DNA from: Lachnospiraceae bacterium UBA7589 | GTDB taxonomy: Bacteria > Bacillota > Clostridia > Lachnospirales > Lachnospiraceae | Direction: 5' to 3' | Assembly (NCBI GenBank): GCA_002476495.1 | Contig: DLKL01000017.1 | Coordinates: 37,715 to 97,542, forward strand | Length of the DNA: 59,828 nt | Made by a program: the position numbers and the translations under genes | Part shown: positions 1 to 8,268 of the stretch, piece after piece | Layout: each line of letters starts with the position of its first letter | Numbering within the stretch: position 1 is the stretch's first letter | Notes under the pieces: generated by a model | What the model saw: the letters and a program-made list of their open reading frames with translations, nothing else | What the model was told of the DNA's origin: nothing | Database searches by the model: none

Positions 1-1230
1 AACCGAAACCTCATTTCTAAGGGTCTCCAGATCGTAGTCCTTTACATTTACTCCTCCAACCAGCACTTCTCCGCCGGTAACATCATAAAGTCGGCTGATA
101 AGATTAACCAGACTTGATTTTGAGCTTCCTGTTCCTCCTATTATGCCTATGGTTTCTCCCGGTTTAATACTTACATTAATATCTTTAAGTACATTTTTCT
201 CACCCGAATAAGCAAAATACACATTTTTAAAATCAATGCTTCCGTTCCTTACATTCATGACAGGATTTTCAGGATTAGTTATATCAGGCTTTTCATTAAG
301 CACCTCGACAATTCTTTTTGCACTTGGCATACTCATGGTCATCATTACAAATATCATGGACAGCATCATAAGGTTCATAAGAATATTCATGCAAAAGGCA
401 AGCAGACTGGTCATCTCGCCTGTGGTAAGGCTTCCCCCTACTATCATATGGGCACCAAACCAGCTTATAAGAAGAATACTGGTATAAACAGCCGCCATCA
501 TTGCAGGACCATTAAGAGCAAGTACATTCTCTGCCTTCATAAAAAGCTTATAAAGATTATAGCTTGCCTTTCCAAATTTTTTATTCTCATAGTCCTCTCT
601 GACATACGCCTTCACAACCCTGATTGCCGATACATTTTCCTGAACACTGGCATTCAGGTCATCATACCTCTTAAATACATCAGAAAAATACTTCATGGCA
701 TACCTGATTATAAATGCAAGTATAACCCCCAGCACCAATACGGCTGCAAGATATATGCTGGCAAGTCTCGGGCTTATGGTAAATGCCATTATCATAGCCG
801 CTATAAGACTTACCGGAGCCCTCATGCACATTCTAAGCAGCATCTGATACGCATTCTGTATATTTGTAACATCCGTAGTAAGTCTTGTTATAAGTCCTGC
901 TGTAGAAAAACGGTCTATGTTGGAAAAGGAAAAGGTCTGGATGTTGTCATACATTGCATTTCTGAGATTTTTTGCAAATCCTGTAGATGCTACAGCTCCA
1001 AATTTTCCCCCCAGTACTCCGGCAGTCAAGCCAAGACAGGCCAGCACAACCATGAAAAGTCCTACTGTAACTATGTGTCCCATATCCCCTTTATTAACAC
1101 CATCATCAATAATAGATGCCATAAGATATGGTATAAAGGTCTCAAAAATCACCTCCAGTATCATAAATACAGGTGTTAACAGCGAAGCTGTTTTAAATTC
1201 CTTAATGTGTCTGCCTAAGGTCTTTATCAA
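1..1230 (-). CDS. ABC exporter half-transporter, membrane plus ATPase domain (3' end outside window)
   Basis: Fused ABC exporter of the multidrug/lipid type. The N-terminal ~300 residues carry about six hydrophobic segments with the usual exporter coupling text (FSNIDRFSTAGLITRLTTDV). A nucleotide-binding domain follows, with Walker A GGTGSSKSS. The window edge removes the signature motif, Walker B and the rest. I place the start at a TTG (1230-1228), because AGGAG lies 8 bases upstream; an in-frame GTG three codons earlier overlaps that ribosome site. The gene begins 24 bases after the MarR gene, so the two are almost certainly one transcript. In Firmicutes such pairs usually come as two half-transporters, so a partner is expected just beyond the edge. 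The substrate cannot be told. Ser in GSSKSS replaces the usual Gly (GSGKS), a mild variant. Confidence 0.9.
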   Translation of the reverse strand, partial: MIKTLGRHIKEFKTASLLTPVFMILEVIFETFIPYLMASIIDDGVNKGDMGHIVTVGLFMVVLACLGLTAGVLGGKFGAVASTGFAKNLRNAMYDNIQTFSFSNIDRFSTAGLITRLTTDVTNIQNAYQMLLRMCMRAPVSLIAAMIMAFTISPRLASIYLAAVLVLGVILAFIIRYAMKYFSDVFKRYDDLNASVQENVSAIRVVKAYVREDYENKKFGKASYNLYKLFMKAENVLALNGPAMMAAVYTSILLISWFGAHMIVGGSLTTGEMTSLLAFCMNILMNLMMLSMIFVMMTMSMPSAKRIVEVLNEKPDITNPENPVMNVRNGSIDFKNVYFAYSGEKNVLKDINVSIKPGETIGIIGGTGSSKSSLVNLISRLYDVTGGEVLVGGVNVKDYDLETLRNEVSV

Positions 1231-1254
1231 TTTTTTCACTCCTATCTTACTTAA

Positions 1255-1698
1255 TTATATTTCTGTTTCGGCATTTCTTTTTATTCTTTCAAGAATATCA
1301 AAAAATATATTAAGCTCCTCCTCTGATATTCCCTTTTTTATCTGTTCCTCAGCCTGTATGACGCCTGCCATCATTGTCCTGTTTACATACTTTCCCTTTT
1401 CGGTAAGACATATTTTTTTCAGACGGTCATCATAATTGACAGCCTCCCTGGTTATAAGTTTCTTTTTTTCCATAAGCTTAAGGGTGCCGGTAACCGTGGA
1501 TTTTGCCATATCAAACTTTTTTTCTATGTCCTTTTGAAATACATCCTCCGGTGCCCTTTTTTCAATAAATCTAAGTATACGGCAATGTATTACAGTAGCA
1601 TCCTCGTCCATTACACTTTTTAACTGTCTTTCAAAATGTCTTGCAAGGAGATTGTTGACACCATGGATTTCATGTCCTATGGTTCTTTCACTATACAT
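1255..1698 (-). CDS. MarR-family transcriptional regulator
   Basis: 147-residue winged-helix regulator of MarR length and architecture: an N-terminal dimer helix, then a helix-turn-helix around residues 55-80 (VFQKDIEKKFDMAKSTVTG), a wing with the family's D-D-R pattern (NYDDRLKKICLTEKG), and a C-terminal dimerisation helix. The gene starts at ATG with AGGGG upstream. It is first in a transcript with the ABC exporter, the usual arrangement for a local repressor that responds to the exporter's substrate. An 18-base-arm palindrome just upstream (1747-1785) is the obvious operator candidate. The ligand is unknown. Confidence 0.93.
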   Translation of the reverse strand: MYSERTIGHEIHGVNNLLARHFERQLKSVMDEDATVIHCRILRFIEKRAPEDVFQKDIEKKFDMAKSTVTGTLKLMEKKKLITREAVNYDDRLKKICLTEKGKYVNRTMMAGVIQAEEQIKKGISEEELNIFFDILERIKRNAETEI

Positions 1699-1746
1699 AT
1701 TATCCTGCCCCTTTATATATGTTTTTTGTATGGCTTTTATGCAAAA

Positions 1747-1785
1747 ATAATGTTCTATATAAAACTATTTTATATAGAACATTAT
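1747..1785. promoter_or_regulatory. Perfect 18-bp-arm palindrome upstream of marR, candidate MarR operator
   Basis: Two identical 18-base arms (ATAATGTTCTATATAAAA and its complement) surround a 3-base centre (CTA). The site lies 49 bases upstream of the marR start, where its promoter must be. Symmetric AT-rich sites of this kind are typical MarR operators. It could also act as a terminator hairpin for nth, which ends 60 bases away on the same strand and has about five T after the stem. The all-AT stem makes the operator reading better. Confidence 0.6.
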
Positions 1786-1845
1786 GCATTATAATTACAT
1801 TTTGCAATATAGTCAATATAATAATCATGAACAAAATGTGAAATC

Positions 1846-2481
1846 TTATATCCCACATTTTTTACATATATCCTCAAGACAGCACTCATTGCAGCATGGT
1901 CTTGTTCTGGCAGTACATACCTCTCTTCCATGGTATACAAGCCTATGGCAAAGCCCGTTTCCTTCCTCCGGAGGAATTATTTTTAGCAACTCCATCTCCA
2001 CCTTTTTTGGCTCCTTTATATTATCCACAAGTCCAATTCTGTTTACGATTCTTATACAGTGGGTATCTGTAACAATTGCAGGCTTACCATATATGTCACC
2101 TACAATAAGATTGGCACTTTTTCTGCCTACCCCGGGAAGTGTGAGCAAAACATCCAGGTCATCAGGAACCACATCATTATATTGCTCATGCAATATCCTC
2201 ATGGATGCACAAATATCCTTTGCCTTGGTTTTTCCAAGCCCGCAGGGTCTTACTATAGCTTCTATTCTCTCAACAGGTGCATTACCGATAGCCTCTATGG
2301 TAGGATATTCTTCATACAGTTTCTTTACAACCAGGTTGACTCTGGCATCGGTACATTGGGCAGCCAGCCTTACTTCCACAAGAAGCTTCCATGGCTCATC
2401 GTATTCCAGGGAGCATCCTGCCCGGGGATATTGTTTTTTTAGTTTTTCTATTACCTGAAGTGCCCGTTGCTTTTTCGTCAT
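1846..2481 (-). CDS. nth: Endonuclease III (DNA glycosylase/AP lyase)
   Basis: Base-excision repair enzyme that removes oxidised pyrimidines and cuts abasic sites. 211 residues, the family length. The helix-hairpin-helix LPGVGRKSAN supplies the catalytic Lys, and VTDTH supplies the catalytic Asp. The C-terminal iron-sulfur loop is Cys-rich (VCTARTRPCCNECCLEDIC). Against the usual C-X6-C-X2-C-X5-C spacing it has one extra residue and two Cys doublets, so which four bind the cluster is not certain. The gene follows the HD hydrolase by 6 bases, so they share a transcript. Confidence 0.95.
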   Translation of the reverse strand: MTKKQRALQVIEKLKKQYPRAGCSLEYDEPWKLLVEVRLAAQCTDARVNLVVKKLYEEYPTIEAIGNAPVERIEAIVRPCGLGKTKAKDICASMRILHEQYNDVVPDDLDVLLTLPGVGRKSANLIVGDIYGKPAIVTDTHCIRIVNRIGLVDNIKEPKKVEMELLKIIPPEEGNGLCHRLVYHGREVCTARTRPCCNECCLEDICKKCGI

Positions 2482-2487
2482 GTCATT

Positions 2488-2916
2488 TCACTCCAAAAGA
2501 TATTTTTTTGCCCTGTCATACTTTTCATTGCGTCTTATATCCTCTTCACTGACCTTAACAACCCGTGTAAGATCGCTGTTATGCTGTATATCTGCCAGTT
2601 TAACCTTCGTTGCCAGAGGATTCTTTTTTACAATTTTGATGTAATCCTCATAAGACATTTCCCGTGGCTTGGTAATAGCAGCTACTGCATCTATAACCTC
2701 CTTTGGAAATCCCTCATTTTTCAAATCATTAATGGTATAATCTGTATCCTCTACCACATCGTGAAGCAGGGCAACACATGTAGAATACTCATCATCCATC
2801 TGCTCTGCTACATGAACAGGGTGCAGGACGTACGGCAGCCCGCTTTTGTCCATTTGCCCCTCATGAGCCTTAAAAGCCAGCTTTATTGCTTTTCTTGTCA
2901 TGTCAGTATATATCAT
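2488..2916 (-). CDS. Small HD-domain hydrolase, RelA/SpoT hydrolase-like
   Basis: 142-residue single-domain metal phosphohydrolase. Its order of motifs follows the hydrolase half of RelA/SpoT: LHPVHVAEQM, then ALLHDVVEDTDYT (the HD pair and ED), then KLADIQHNSD. No synthetase, TGS or ACT domain is present. Small stand-alone alarmone hydrolases (MESH1-like) share this outline, so (p)ppGpp or another nucleotide is a possible substrate; this is inference from motif order. It is the promoter-proximal gene of a two-gene unit with nth. Confidence 0.85.
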   Translation of the reverse strand: MIYTDMTRKAIKLAFKAHEGQMDKSGLPYVLHPVHVAEQMDDEYSTCVALLHDVVEDTDYTINDLKNEGFPKEVIDAVAAITKPREMSYEDYIKIVKKNPLATKVKLADIQHNSDLTRVVKVSEEDIRRNEKYDRAKKYLLE

Positions 2917-2984
2917 GGCAATATCCTCCCCCCTATTGTGAACTATATTGTTTAAATCATATCAGAAATATATTTAATTGGCTA

Positions 2985-3013
2985 TAGAAAATTTTTGTAA
3001 TTTGATATATAAT
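2985..3013 (+). promoter_or_regulatory. Sigma-A-type promoter for tetR
   Basis: TAGAAA (2985-2990), 17-base spacer, TATAAT (3008-3013). It lies 33 bases before the ATG chosen for the TetR gene. It also rules out an in-frame upstream ATG at 2978, which would sit before the promoter. Confidence 0.6.
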
Positions 3014-3046
3014 GTGGGTACTTATTCTACAGAGTGGGAGTTTACA

Positions 3047-3610
3047 ATGGATACAAGAATACTAAAGACAAAAAAGAATATATATAATGCTTTTATCTCT
3101 TTAAGAGAGAAAAAGGCTTTGGAAAAAATAACCGTAAAGGAGCTTACAGATGCTGCCGGAATAAGCAAGCAAACCTTTTATCTGCACTACAAGGACATAT
3201 ATGATTTAGCTGAAAGCATTGAAAATGAGCTTATAGTGGAAATGTGCAGCATCTTACAGGATATAGATGATATTATGGGGAACTTGGGATTTGTCGCAGT
3301 TACTCTTTTCAAAAGAGCCACATCCCAGGACGCCATATTCCGAACCGTTTTTTCCGGAAACCGAATGTCATCCCTTTCCCATGGTATTGTAAGAGAGTTA
3401 AAGAAGGCAGTATATGAACAGCACCCTGAATATCGTGCTGACCTTAGAACCAATATATACCTTTCCTCTCTTGTGCATGGTGCATACCATGCTTACCAGG
3501 AATATAAATCCATTGACCAGGATAAGGTAATTGAAATTCTCGGAGATATATTTCACTGTATGGCTGACGGATACAATTCCAATTTCAAAAGAAATCAAAG
3601 CCAGATATAA
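3047..3610 (+). CDS. TetR/AcrR-family regulator
   Basis: 187-residue TetR-type regulator. The N-terminal DNA-binding part is clear: TKKNIYNAFISLREKKALEKITVKELTDAAGISKQTFYLHYKD (residues ~8-50) contains the TetR helix-turn-helix with its T-FY-HY-KD ending. The C-terminal half is a helical ligand-binding domain that I cannot assign. A frame-extended start at 2978 is rejected because a good promoter (2985-3013) lies between it and the ATG at 3047, which has a GGAG-like site 6 bases upstream. The gene stands alone and faces the flavoprotein gene across a hairpin, so its target is not obvious from context. Confidence 0.9.
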   Translation: MDTRILKTKKNIYNAFISLREKKALEKITVKELTDAAGISKQTFYLHYKDIYDLAESIENELIVEMCSILQDIDDIMGNLGFVAVTLFKRATSQDAIFRTVFSGNRMSSLSHGIVRELKKAVYEQHPEYRADLRTNIYLSSLVHGAYHAYQEYKSIDQDKVIEILGDIFHCMADGYNSNFKRNQSQI

Positions 3611-3613
3611 TCA

Positions 3614-3660
3614 ATAACAGGGGCTGTCGCACTAAAAAATTAGCGGAACGCCCCTGTTAT
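3614..3660. terminator. Hairpin between convergent genes, possible bidirectional terminator
   Basis: 11-base arms ATAACAGGGGC and GCCCCTGTTAT around a 25-base loop. It fills the space between the tetR stop and the flavoprotein stop. Neither side has a clean T-run, so termination is uncertain. The left arm plus loop (GGGGCTGTCGCACTAAAAA) resembles the end of some insertion sequences. Confidence 0.4.
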
Positions 3661-3664
3661 CATG

Positions 3665-4285
3665 CTATCTTATAAAATTAGTCTTAATCTTAGGTGGATA
3701 CACCGGTTGTTCTATTCCCTTTTCCTTTCCGGCCTGAATACACTTTAAAAGCCAGCTCATATTATCTGCCAGATTAATGAGGGTCTGTATTCCCTCCTCG
3801 TCCTTCATAATTTCCTCCGGAGTATTACCATGAACCTGATTCCAGTAATTGGATGAAACCACAGGCATGTTATTAATAGTAAAGTACTTGTTCAGCTGGT
3901 CAAATGCAGCCGATGCACCTCCACGGCGACAGCTTACTATAGCTGCTCCCGGCTTACCTGACAGATTTCGGCCTCCCGAATAAAATACCCTGTCAAGAAA
4001 GCAGGTTACATGACCGCCGGCTCCGGCATAATGTACAGGTGAACCCACAATAAGTCCATCTGCCTTATTCATTTTCATTACAAACTCGTTTACTCCGTCA
4101 TCTACAAAGCACTTACCGTTTTTTGTACAGCTTCCACAGCCTATGCATCCGGCTACCGGTGTAGTTCCAACATTGAATATCTCTGTGTCTATTCCCAGCT
4201 CATTAAACCTCTTACTCATTACCAAAAGAGCAGTATATGTACACTTCCTGCCTCTTGGGCTTCCATTTAATAACATTACTTTCAT
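3665..4285 (-). CDS. Iron-sulfur flavoprotein, NADPH-dependent FMN reductase-like
   Basis: 206-residue flavodoxin-fold protein. The FMN phosphate loop is near the start (LLNGSPRGRKCTYTAL), followed by the compact cysteine motif GCIGCGSCTKNGKC (C-X2-C-X2-C-X4-C, residues ~47-58). That motif is characteristic of archaeal and clostridial iron-sulfur flavoproteins, which bind FMN plus a 4Fe-4S cluster. GSPVHYAGAGG and SCRRGGASAAFDQ are also family text. Such proteins pass electrons in anaerobic metabolism or oxidative defence; the partner here is unknown. It is the last gene of the operon that begins at 9425. Confidence 0.88.
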   Translation of the reverse strand: MKVMLLNGSPRGRKCTYTALLVMSKRFNELGIDTEIFNVGTTPVAGCIGCGSCTKNGKCFVDDGVNEFVMKMNKADGLIVGSPVHYAGAGGHVTCFLDRVFYSGGRNLSGKPGAAIVSCRRGGASAAFDQLNKYFTINNMPVVSSNYWNQVHGNTPEEIMKDEEGIQTLINLADNMSWLLKCIQAGKEKGIEQPVYPPKIKTNFIR

Positions 4286-4300
4286 CTTACATTCCTCTTT

Positions 4301-6121
4301 CTACTTTAATTCATTTTCTGCCTCTATAGCAGCCTTAAGCTCTTCAAGATAAACCCATCTGTCCATTTTTTCTGCAAGTCCGGCTTCCATAATATCCTTT
4401 TCCTCAGAAAGCTTACCAAGTTTTTCAAAATCCCTGGCATTATCCGACATAGCTTTTTCCAGCTCTCCTATTTTGTTCTCTATAATACTTATTTCATCCT
4501 CTATTATTTCATACTCTCTTTGTTCTTTGTATGTGAATTTTAATTTTTTCTCCCTCGGTTTTACCATCCGGGCTTTGTTTTCCTTACTTTTTCCCCTGTC
4601 CTTACCGTTTTTCTCATCGGTGGACATTATAGTATATCTTGCTTCATAATCTGTATACCCACCTTCGCTTTGTAAAAATTTACCATCGCCTGAGTAATGG
4701 AATATTCTTTTTACGACTCTGTCAAGGAAATATCTGTCATGTGAGACTACTATAACTATCCCCGGAAACGCATCAAGATAATCCTCCAAAACCATAAGAG
4801 TAGATATATCCAGATCATTTGTAGGTTCATCCAATATCAGTACATTTGGTGCAGACATAAGCACATAACACAGATTAAGGCGCCTTTTTTCCCCTCCGGA
4901 AAGCTTTTCAATAATACTGTATTGTTCTTCTCCTTTAAAAAGAAAGCGTTCCAATAATCTGGCTGCAGTAATTCTGCCATCCTTTGTATCAATATATTCC
5001 GCTACACTCCTGATATAATCAATCACCCTGTCTCTCTGATTCATTTCCGTAACCGATTCAATATTCTGGGCATAATATCCTATTTTGACAGTAGCCCCAA
5101 TCTCGACCTTTCCGCAATCGGGAATTATTTCACCTGTTATTATTTTCAGGAGTGTACTTTTACCACATCCATTTTTCCCAATAATACCTATCCGGTCATT
5201 TTTTAGAAAGTTGTATGAAAATCCATCTATTATTGTGGTATTGTTGTATGACTTGCTTATTCCCTTAAGTGAAATTGTGGTTTTCCCCAGACGGCTTGAA
5301 GCAGACTCAAGCTCCACCGTCTGAGCCTTTACAGGAGCATTTTGTTCTCTTAGCTCCTCATATCTTTTTAATCTTGCCTTTTGTTTTGTTGAACGTGCCT
5401 TTGCACCTCTTTTTACCCATTCAAGCTCTGTCTTTAAAACTGACTGCCTTTTTCTTTCCGTTGCATCAGCCATTTCTTCCCTTTGGGTTTTCAGCTCCAG
5501 ATATCCTGAATAGTTTTCCTTATAGGAATATATTTTCCCCTTATCTATCTCGATAATTCTGTCCGCCACACTGTCAAGAAAATATCTGTCATGAGTCACC
5601 ATAACAAGAGAGCCTCTGTAAGACTTTAATTGATTTTCCAACCATCCTGCCATTTCACTGTCCAGATGATTCGTAGGTTCATCCAACAACATTATATCAG
5701 GATTTTTCAATAATACCCTGACAAGAGCTATACGTTTTTTTTCGCCCCCGGACAGGTTACGGCATAGCCTGTCATACTCATATATACCGAGTTTGGTAAG
5801 CATTGCCTTTGCATCACTTTCGTTGCTCCACTCTTTGTTACATGCATAATTCTCATTTAGCACGGCAGACAATATTGTTTCATTATCTGATATCAACGGC
5901 TGCTGCGGCAGATATCCCACTGTCATATTGTTTGCTCTTATTATCCTGCCACTGTCAGGATTTTCAACACCTGCAATCATTTTTAGCAAAGTTGATTTTC
6001 CTGTTCCGTTTATACCTATTATTCCCGCCTTTTCTCCTTCCTGAAGGAAAAACGAGGAATTATCAAATGTCTTTTTTATACCATATGCCTTAGATATATT
6101 GTCTACAGTTAAAATATTCAT
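4301..6121 (-). CDS. ABC-F ATPase, Uup/YfmR type
   Basis: 606 residues with two ABC ATPase domains and no membrane segments, the ABC-F plan for ribosome-associated ATPases. First domain: Walker A GINGTGKST, signature LSGGEKKR, Walker B MLLDEPTNHLD. Second: GKNGCGKST, LSGGEKRR, LILDEPTNDLD. The interdomain linker is Lys/Arg-rich (KRGAKARSTKQKARLKR), as in ribosome-binding family members. The last ~75 residues form a charged coiled coil typical of the Uup C-terminal domain. Likely a translation factor acting on stalled ribosomes; antibiotic protection is possible but the linker looks housekeeping-like. Confidence 0.93.
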   Translation of the reverse strand: MNILTVDNISKAYGIKKTFDNSSFFLQEGEKAGIIGINGTGKSTLLKMIAGVENPDSGRIIRANNMTVGYLPQQPLISDNETILSAVLNENYACNKEWSNESDAKAMLTKLGIYEYDRLCRNLSGGEKKRIALVRVLLKNPDIMLLDEPTNHLDSEMAGWLENQLKSYRGSLVMVTHDRYFLDSVADRIIEIDKGKIYSYKENYSGYLELKTQREEMADATERKRQSVLKTELEWVKRGAKARSTKQKARLKRYEELREQNAPVKAQTVELESASSRLGKTTISLKGISKSYNNTTIIDGFSYNFLKNDRIGIIGKNGCGKSTLLKIITGEIIPDCGKVEIGATVKIGYYAQNIESVTEMNQRDRVIDYIRSVAEYIDTKDGRITAARLLERFLFKGEEQYSIIEKLSGGEKRRLNLCYVLMSAPNVLILDEPTNDLDISTLMVLEDYLDAFPGIVIVVSHDRYFLDRVVKRIFHYSGDGKFLQSEGGYTDYEARYTIMSTDEKNGKDRGKSKENKARMVKPREKKLKFTYKEQREYEIIEDEISIIENKIGELEKAMSDNARDFEKLGKLSEEKDIMEAGLAEKMDRWVYLEELKAAIEAENELK

Positions 6122-6127
6122 AATAAC

Positions 6128-7036
6128 CTAAAAGCCGACCTCCAACAGTTTTTCTACTTCTTCTTTGGTTGCCAGTTCATCAGAAAATGCACTTGCACTT
6201 CCTGTACATATTCCCATCCTGAGTGCTTTTACATAATCCCTATCCTTTATATATCCCGAAAGGAAACCTGCCAGCATGGCATCCCCTGCACCTACAGAGT
6301 TTTTTACAATGCCGGCCGGAGCCTTGTAGCTTTGAACATTTCCTTTCTCTGTAAGAAGAACAGCTCCCATTTCCCCCATTGATACCAGAACATTTCTTGC
6401 TCCCTTTTCCATAAGCTTTCCGGCATATGTAACTATCTCATCCTGTGAATTTATTTCTGCATCAAACAATGACCTAAGCTCATCAAGATTAGGTTTAATC
6501 AGGAACGGCTTATAAGGAAGCACATTTAAGAGCAAATCGCCTGCGGCATCAACTATGAGATTACACTTATTATATTGCATTCTCTGGGCAATATCCCTGT
6601 ATACCGTATCAGGCATTGTTGCAGGCACACTTCCTGCCAGCACAAGGAAATCCTCTTCGTCAAGATAATCCAGCTTTTCATAGAGAATACCTATGTACTG
6701 TTCCTTAACTACAGGTCCGAGGGCATTAATTTCGGTCTCCAGACCCGCCTTAAGCTTAACATTAATTCTTGTATTTCCTTCGTCGAGATTAATAAAATCA
6801 GCATTAACCTTTCTGTCCTTCAGAAGGTTCTTTAGTATTTCTCCTGTAAAACCTGCTGAGAAACAAATCGCCCTGTTTTCTATTCCCAGGTTATCTAAAA
6901 CCATAGACACATTAATTCCTTTTCCCCCCGGAACAAGCCTTTCCGTATCTGATGCTCTGTTAATCTTTCCCATTGCAAAATTGTCCACAGAAACAACATA
7001 GTCTAATGAAGGGTTAAAGGTTACTGTATATATCAT
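6128..7036 (-). CDS. fruK: 1-phosphofructokinase (PfkB family)
   Basis: 302-residue PfkB-family sugar kinase. The N-terminus MIYTVTFNPSLDYVV is that of the 1-phosphofructokinase/tagatose-6-phosphate kinase subgroup. Substrate loop VPGGKGINVS and the ATP/anion-hole motif NSVGAGDAMLAGF with the catalytic Asp are both intact. It would phosphorylate fructose-1-phosphate to fructose-1,6-bisphosphate. No fructose PTS or DeoR regulator sits beside it, which is unusual for fruK, so a tagatose-6-phosphate kinase role is not excluded. The start ATG follows AGGAGG. Confidence 0.85.
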   Translation of the reverse strand: MIYTVTFNPSLDYVVSVDNFAMGKINRASDTERLVPGGKGINVSMVLDNLGIENRAICFSAGFTGEILKNLLKDRKVNADFINLDEGNTRINVKLKAGLETEINALGPVVKEQYIGILYEKLDYLDEEDFLVLAGSVPATMPDTVYRDIAQRMQYNKCNLIVDAAGDLLLNVLPYKPFLIKPNLDELRSLFDAEINSQDEIVTYAGKLMEKGARNVLVSMGEMGAVLLTEKGNVQSYKAPAGIVKNSVGAGDAMLAGFLSGYIKDRDYVKALRMGICTGSASAFSDELATKEEVEKLLEVGF

Positions 7037-7047
7037 ATCATTTCCTC

Positions 7048-7803
7048 CTATAAATCAACATCCAATTCCACCGGGCAATGATCCGAGCCCATTATGTCTG
7101 TGTGTATCTTGGCATCAACAAGCCTTTCCCTGATATCCTCCGAAGCCAGAAAATAATCTATTCTCCATCCCGCATTCTTTTCCCTTGCTTTAAATCTATA
7201 AGACCACCAGGAATAAATCTGCTCCATATCAGGGTAAAAATATCTGAAAGTATCTATGAATCCCGTCTCCAGAAGCCGGGTCATCTTATCTCTTTCCTCA
7301 TCTGTAAATCCGGCATTTCTTCTGTTAGTTTTTGGATTTTTAATATCAATCTCCTCATGTGCCACATTCATGTCTCCACATACAATAACAGCCTTTTTCC
7401 CCTTAAGCCTGATAAGGTAATCCCTGAAAGCATTTTCCCATTCCATCCGGTATGCCAATCTGGCAAGTTCATTCTGTGAGTTAGGCGTATAAACATTCAC
7501 AAGATAGAAATTGTCATATTCCAATGTTATTACCCTTCCCTCATGGTCATGCTCCTCTATACCTATTCCACAGACAACCTCTATAGGCTTGTGTTTTGTA
7601 AATATAGCTGTCCCTGAGTATCCCTTTTTTTCAGCATAATTCCAGTATGAATAATAATCATCAGATGTCCACTCAAGCTGTCCTTCCTGTAATTTTATCT
7701 CCTGCAAGCAGAAAAAATCTGCATCAATATCATTAAAAAAATCCATAAAGCCCTTAGTAAGGCAGGCTCTTAAGCCATTAACATTCCAGGATATAAGCTT
7801 CAT
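7048..7803 (-). CDS. xth: Exodeoxyribonuclease III / AP endonuclease
   Basis: 251-residue ExoIII-family nuclease of DNA repair. All motif blocks are present: ISWNVNGLRA, LQEIKLQE (metal Glu), GDMNVAHEEIDI, RNAGFTDEERD, GWRIDYFLAS and MGSDHCPVEL (catalytic His). The start is the ATG at 7803, 7 bases after GGAGG. A TTG six codons upstream is in frame but sits inside that ribosome site, so it is not used. It lies between fur-like and fruK genes in one operon. Confidence 0.95.
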   Translation of the reverse strand: MKLISWNVNGLRACLTKGFMDFFNDIDADFFCLQEIKLQEGQLEWTSDDYYSYWNYAEKKGYSGTAIFTKHKPIEVVCGIGIEEHDHEGRVITLEYDNFYLVNVYTPNSQNELARLAYRMEWENAFRDYLIRLKGKKAVIVCGDMNVAHEEIDIKNPKTNRRNAGFTDEERDKMTRLLETGFIDTFRYFYPDMEQIYSWWSYRFKAREKNAGWRIDYFLASEDIRERLVDAKIHTDIMGSDHCPVELDVDL

Positions 7804-7833
7804 ATCTGTACCTCCAACCAATCCGTTTCATAT

Positions 7834-8268
7834 CTAATTAACAAAAATTGCCTTAATTTCCTCTGCTGTCTTAAAACCCTTCTTTTCCATAATATATTTA
7901 AGTGCCTCCTGGATATCCTCCTCTGACAGCATTATCTGTTTACTGTTTTCTGTAACTACGGTACATCCGCTCTTCATATCGCAGCACCTTCCGTTACACT
8001 CTGCCCTCTGTATATTTTTCCTGCTTATGGCACCTATTTCCTCTAAAACATTAAGCATACGATATACCGTTGCCACACCTATGCTTTCATCCTTTTTATG
8101 GGCAAGTATGTATATTTCCTTGCAGCAGCTATACTCTTCATTGGCAATAATATCCACAATCAGCTTTCTCTGTTCTGTAAGCCTAAGTCCATTCTCTTTC
8201 AATTTTGAAAGGATATCTTCCCTGCTTACAGTTGTCTGGGTAATTATCTGATTATCTTTATCTGTCAT
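7834..8268 (-). CDS. Fur-family regulator with degenerate sensor domain
   Basis: 144 residues. The N-terminal ~85 match the Fur/PerR winged helix (LRLTEQRKLIVDIIAN, then GVATVYRMLNVLEEIGAI). The C-terminal half does not: the His-rich HHHDH-type motif and the paired C-X2-C zinc sites are missing. In their place are a short Cys cluster (ECNGRCCDMKSGC, residues ~90-102) and a helical tail (LSEEDIQEALKYIMEKKGFKT). It should still bind DNA, but metal or peroxide sensing in the usual way is doubtful. Its start overlaps the 3' end of pheA by 11 bases, so the two are translationally linked. Confidence 0.85.
   Translation of the reverse strand: MTDKDNQIITQTTVSREDILSKLKENGLRLTEQRKLIVDIIANEEYSCCKEIYILAHKKDESIGVATVYRMLNVLEEIGAISRKNIQRAECNGRCCDMKSGCTVVTENSKQIMLSEEDIQEALKYIMEKKGFKTAEEIKAIFVN

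Noticed and set aside
448..1179. A 243-codon plus-strand open frame inside the ABC exporter gene
   Set aside because: Its product is Cys/His/Lys/Tyr-rich with no domain, while the opposite strand codes a clear ABC exporter with Walker A. It is a shadow frame.
2978..3046. Longer N-terminus for the TetR gene
   Set aside because: The -35 and -10 elements at 2985-3013 lie inside it, and the extension has no similarity to TetR proteins.
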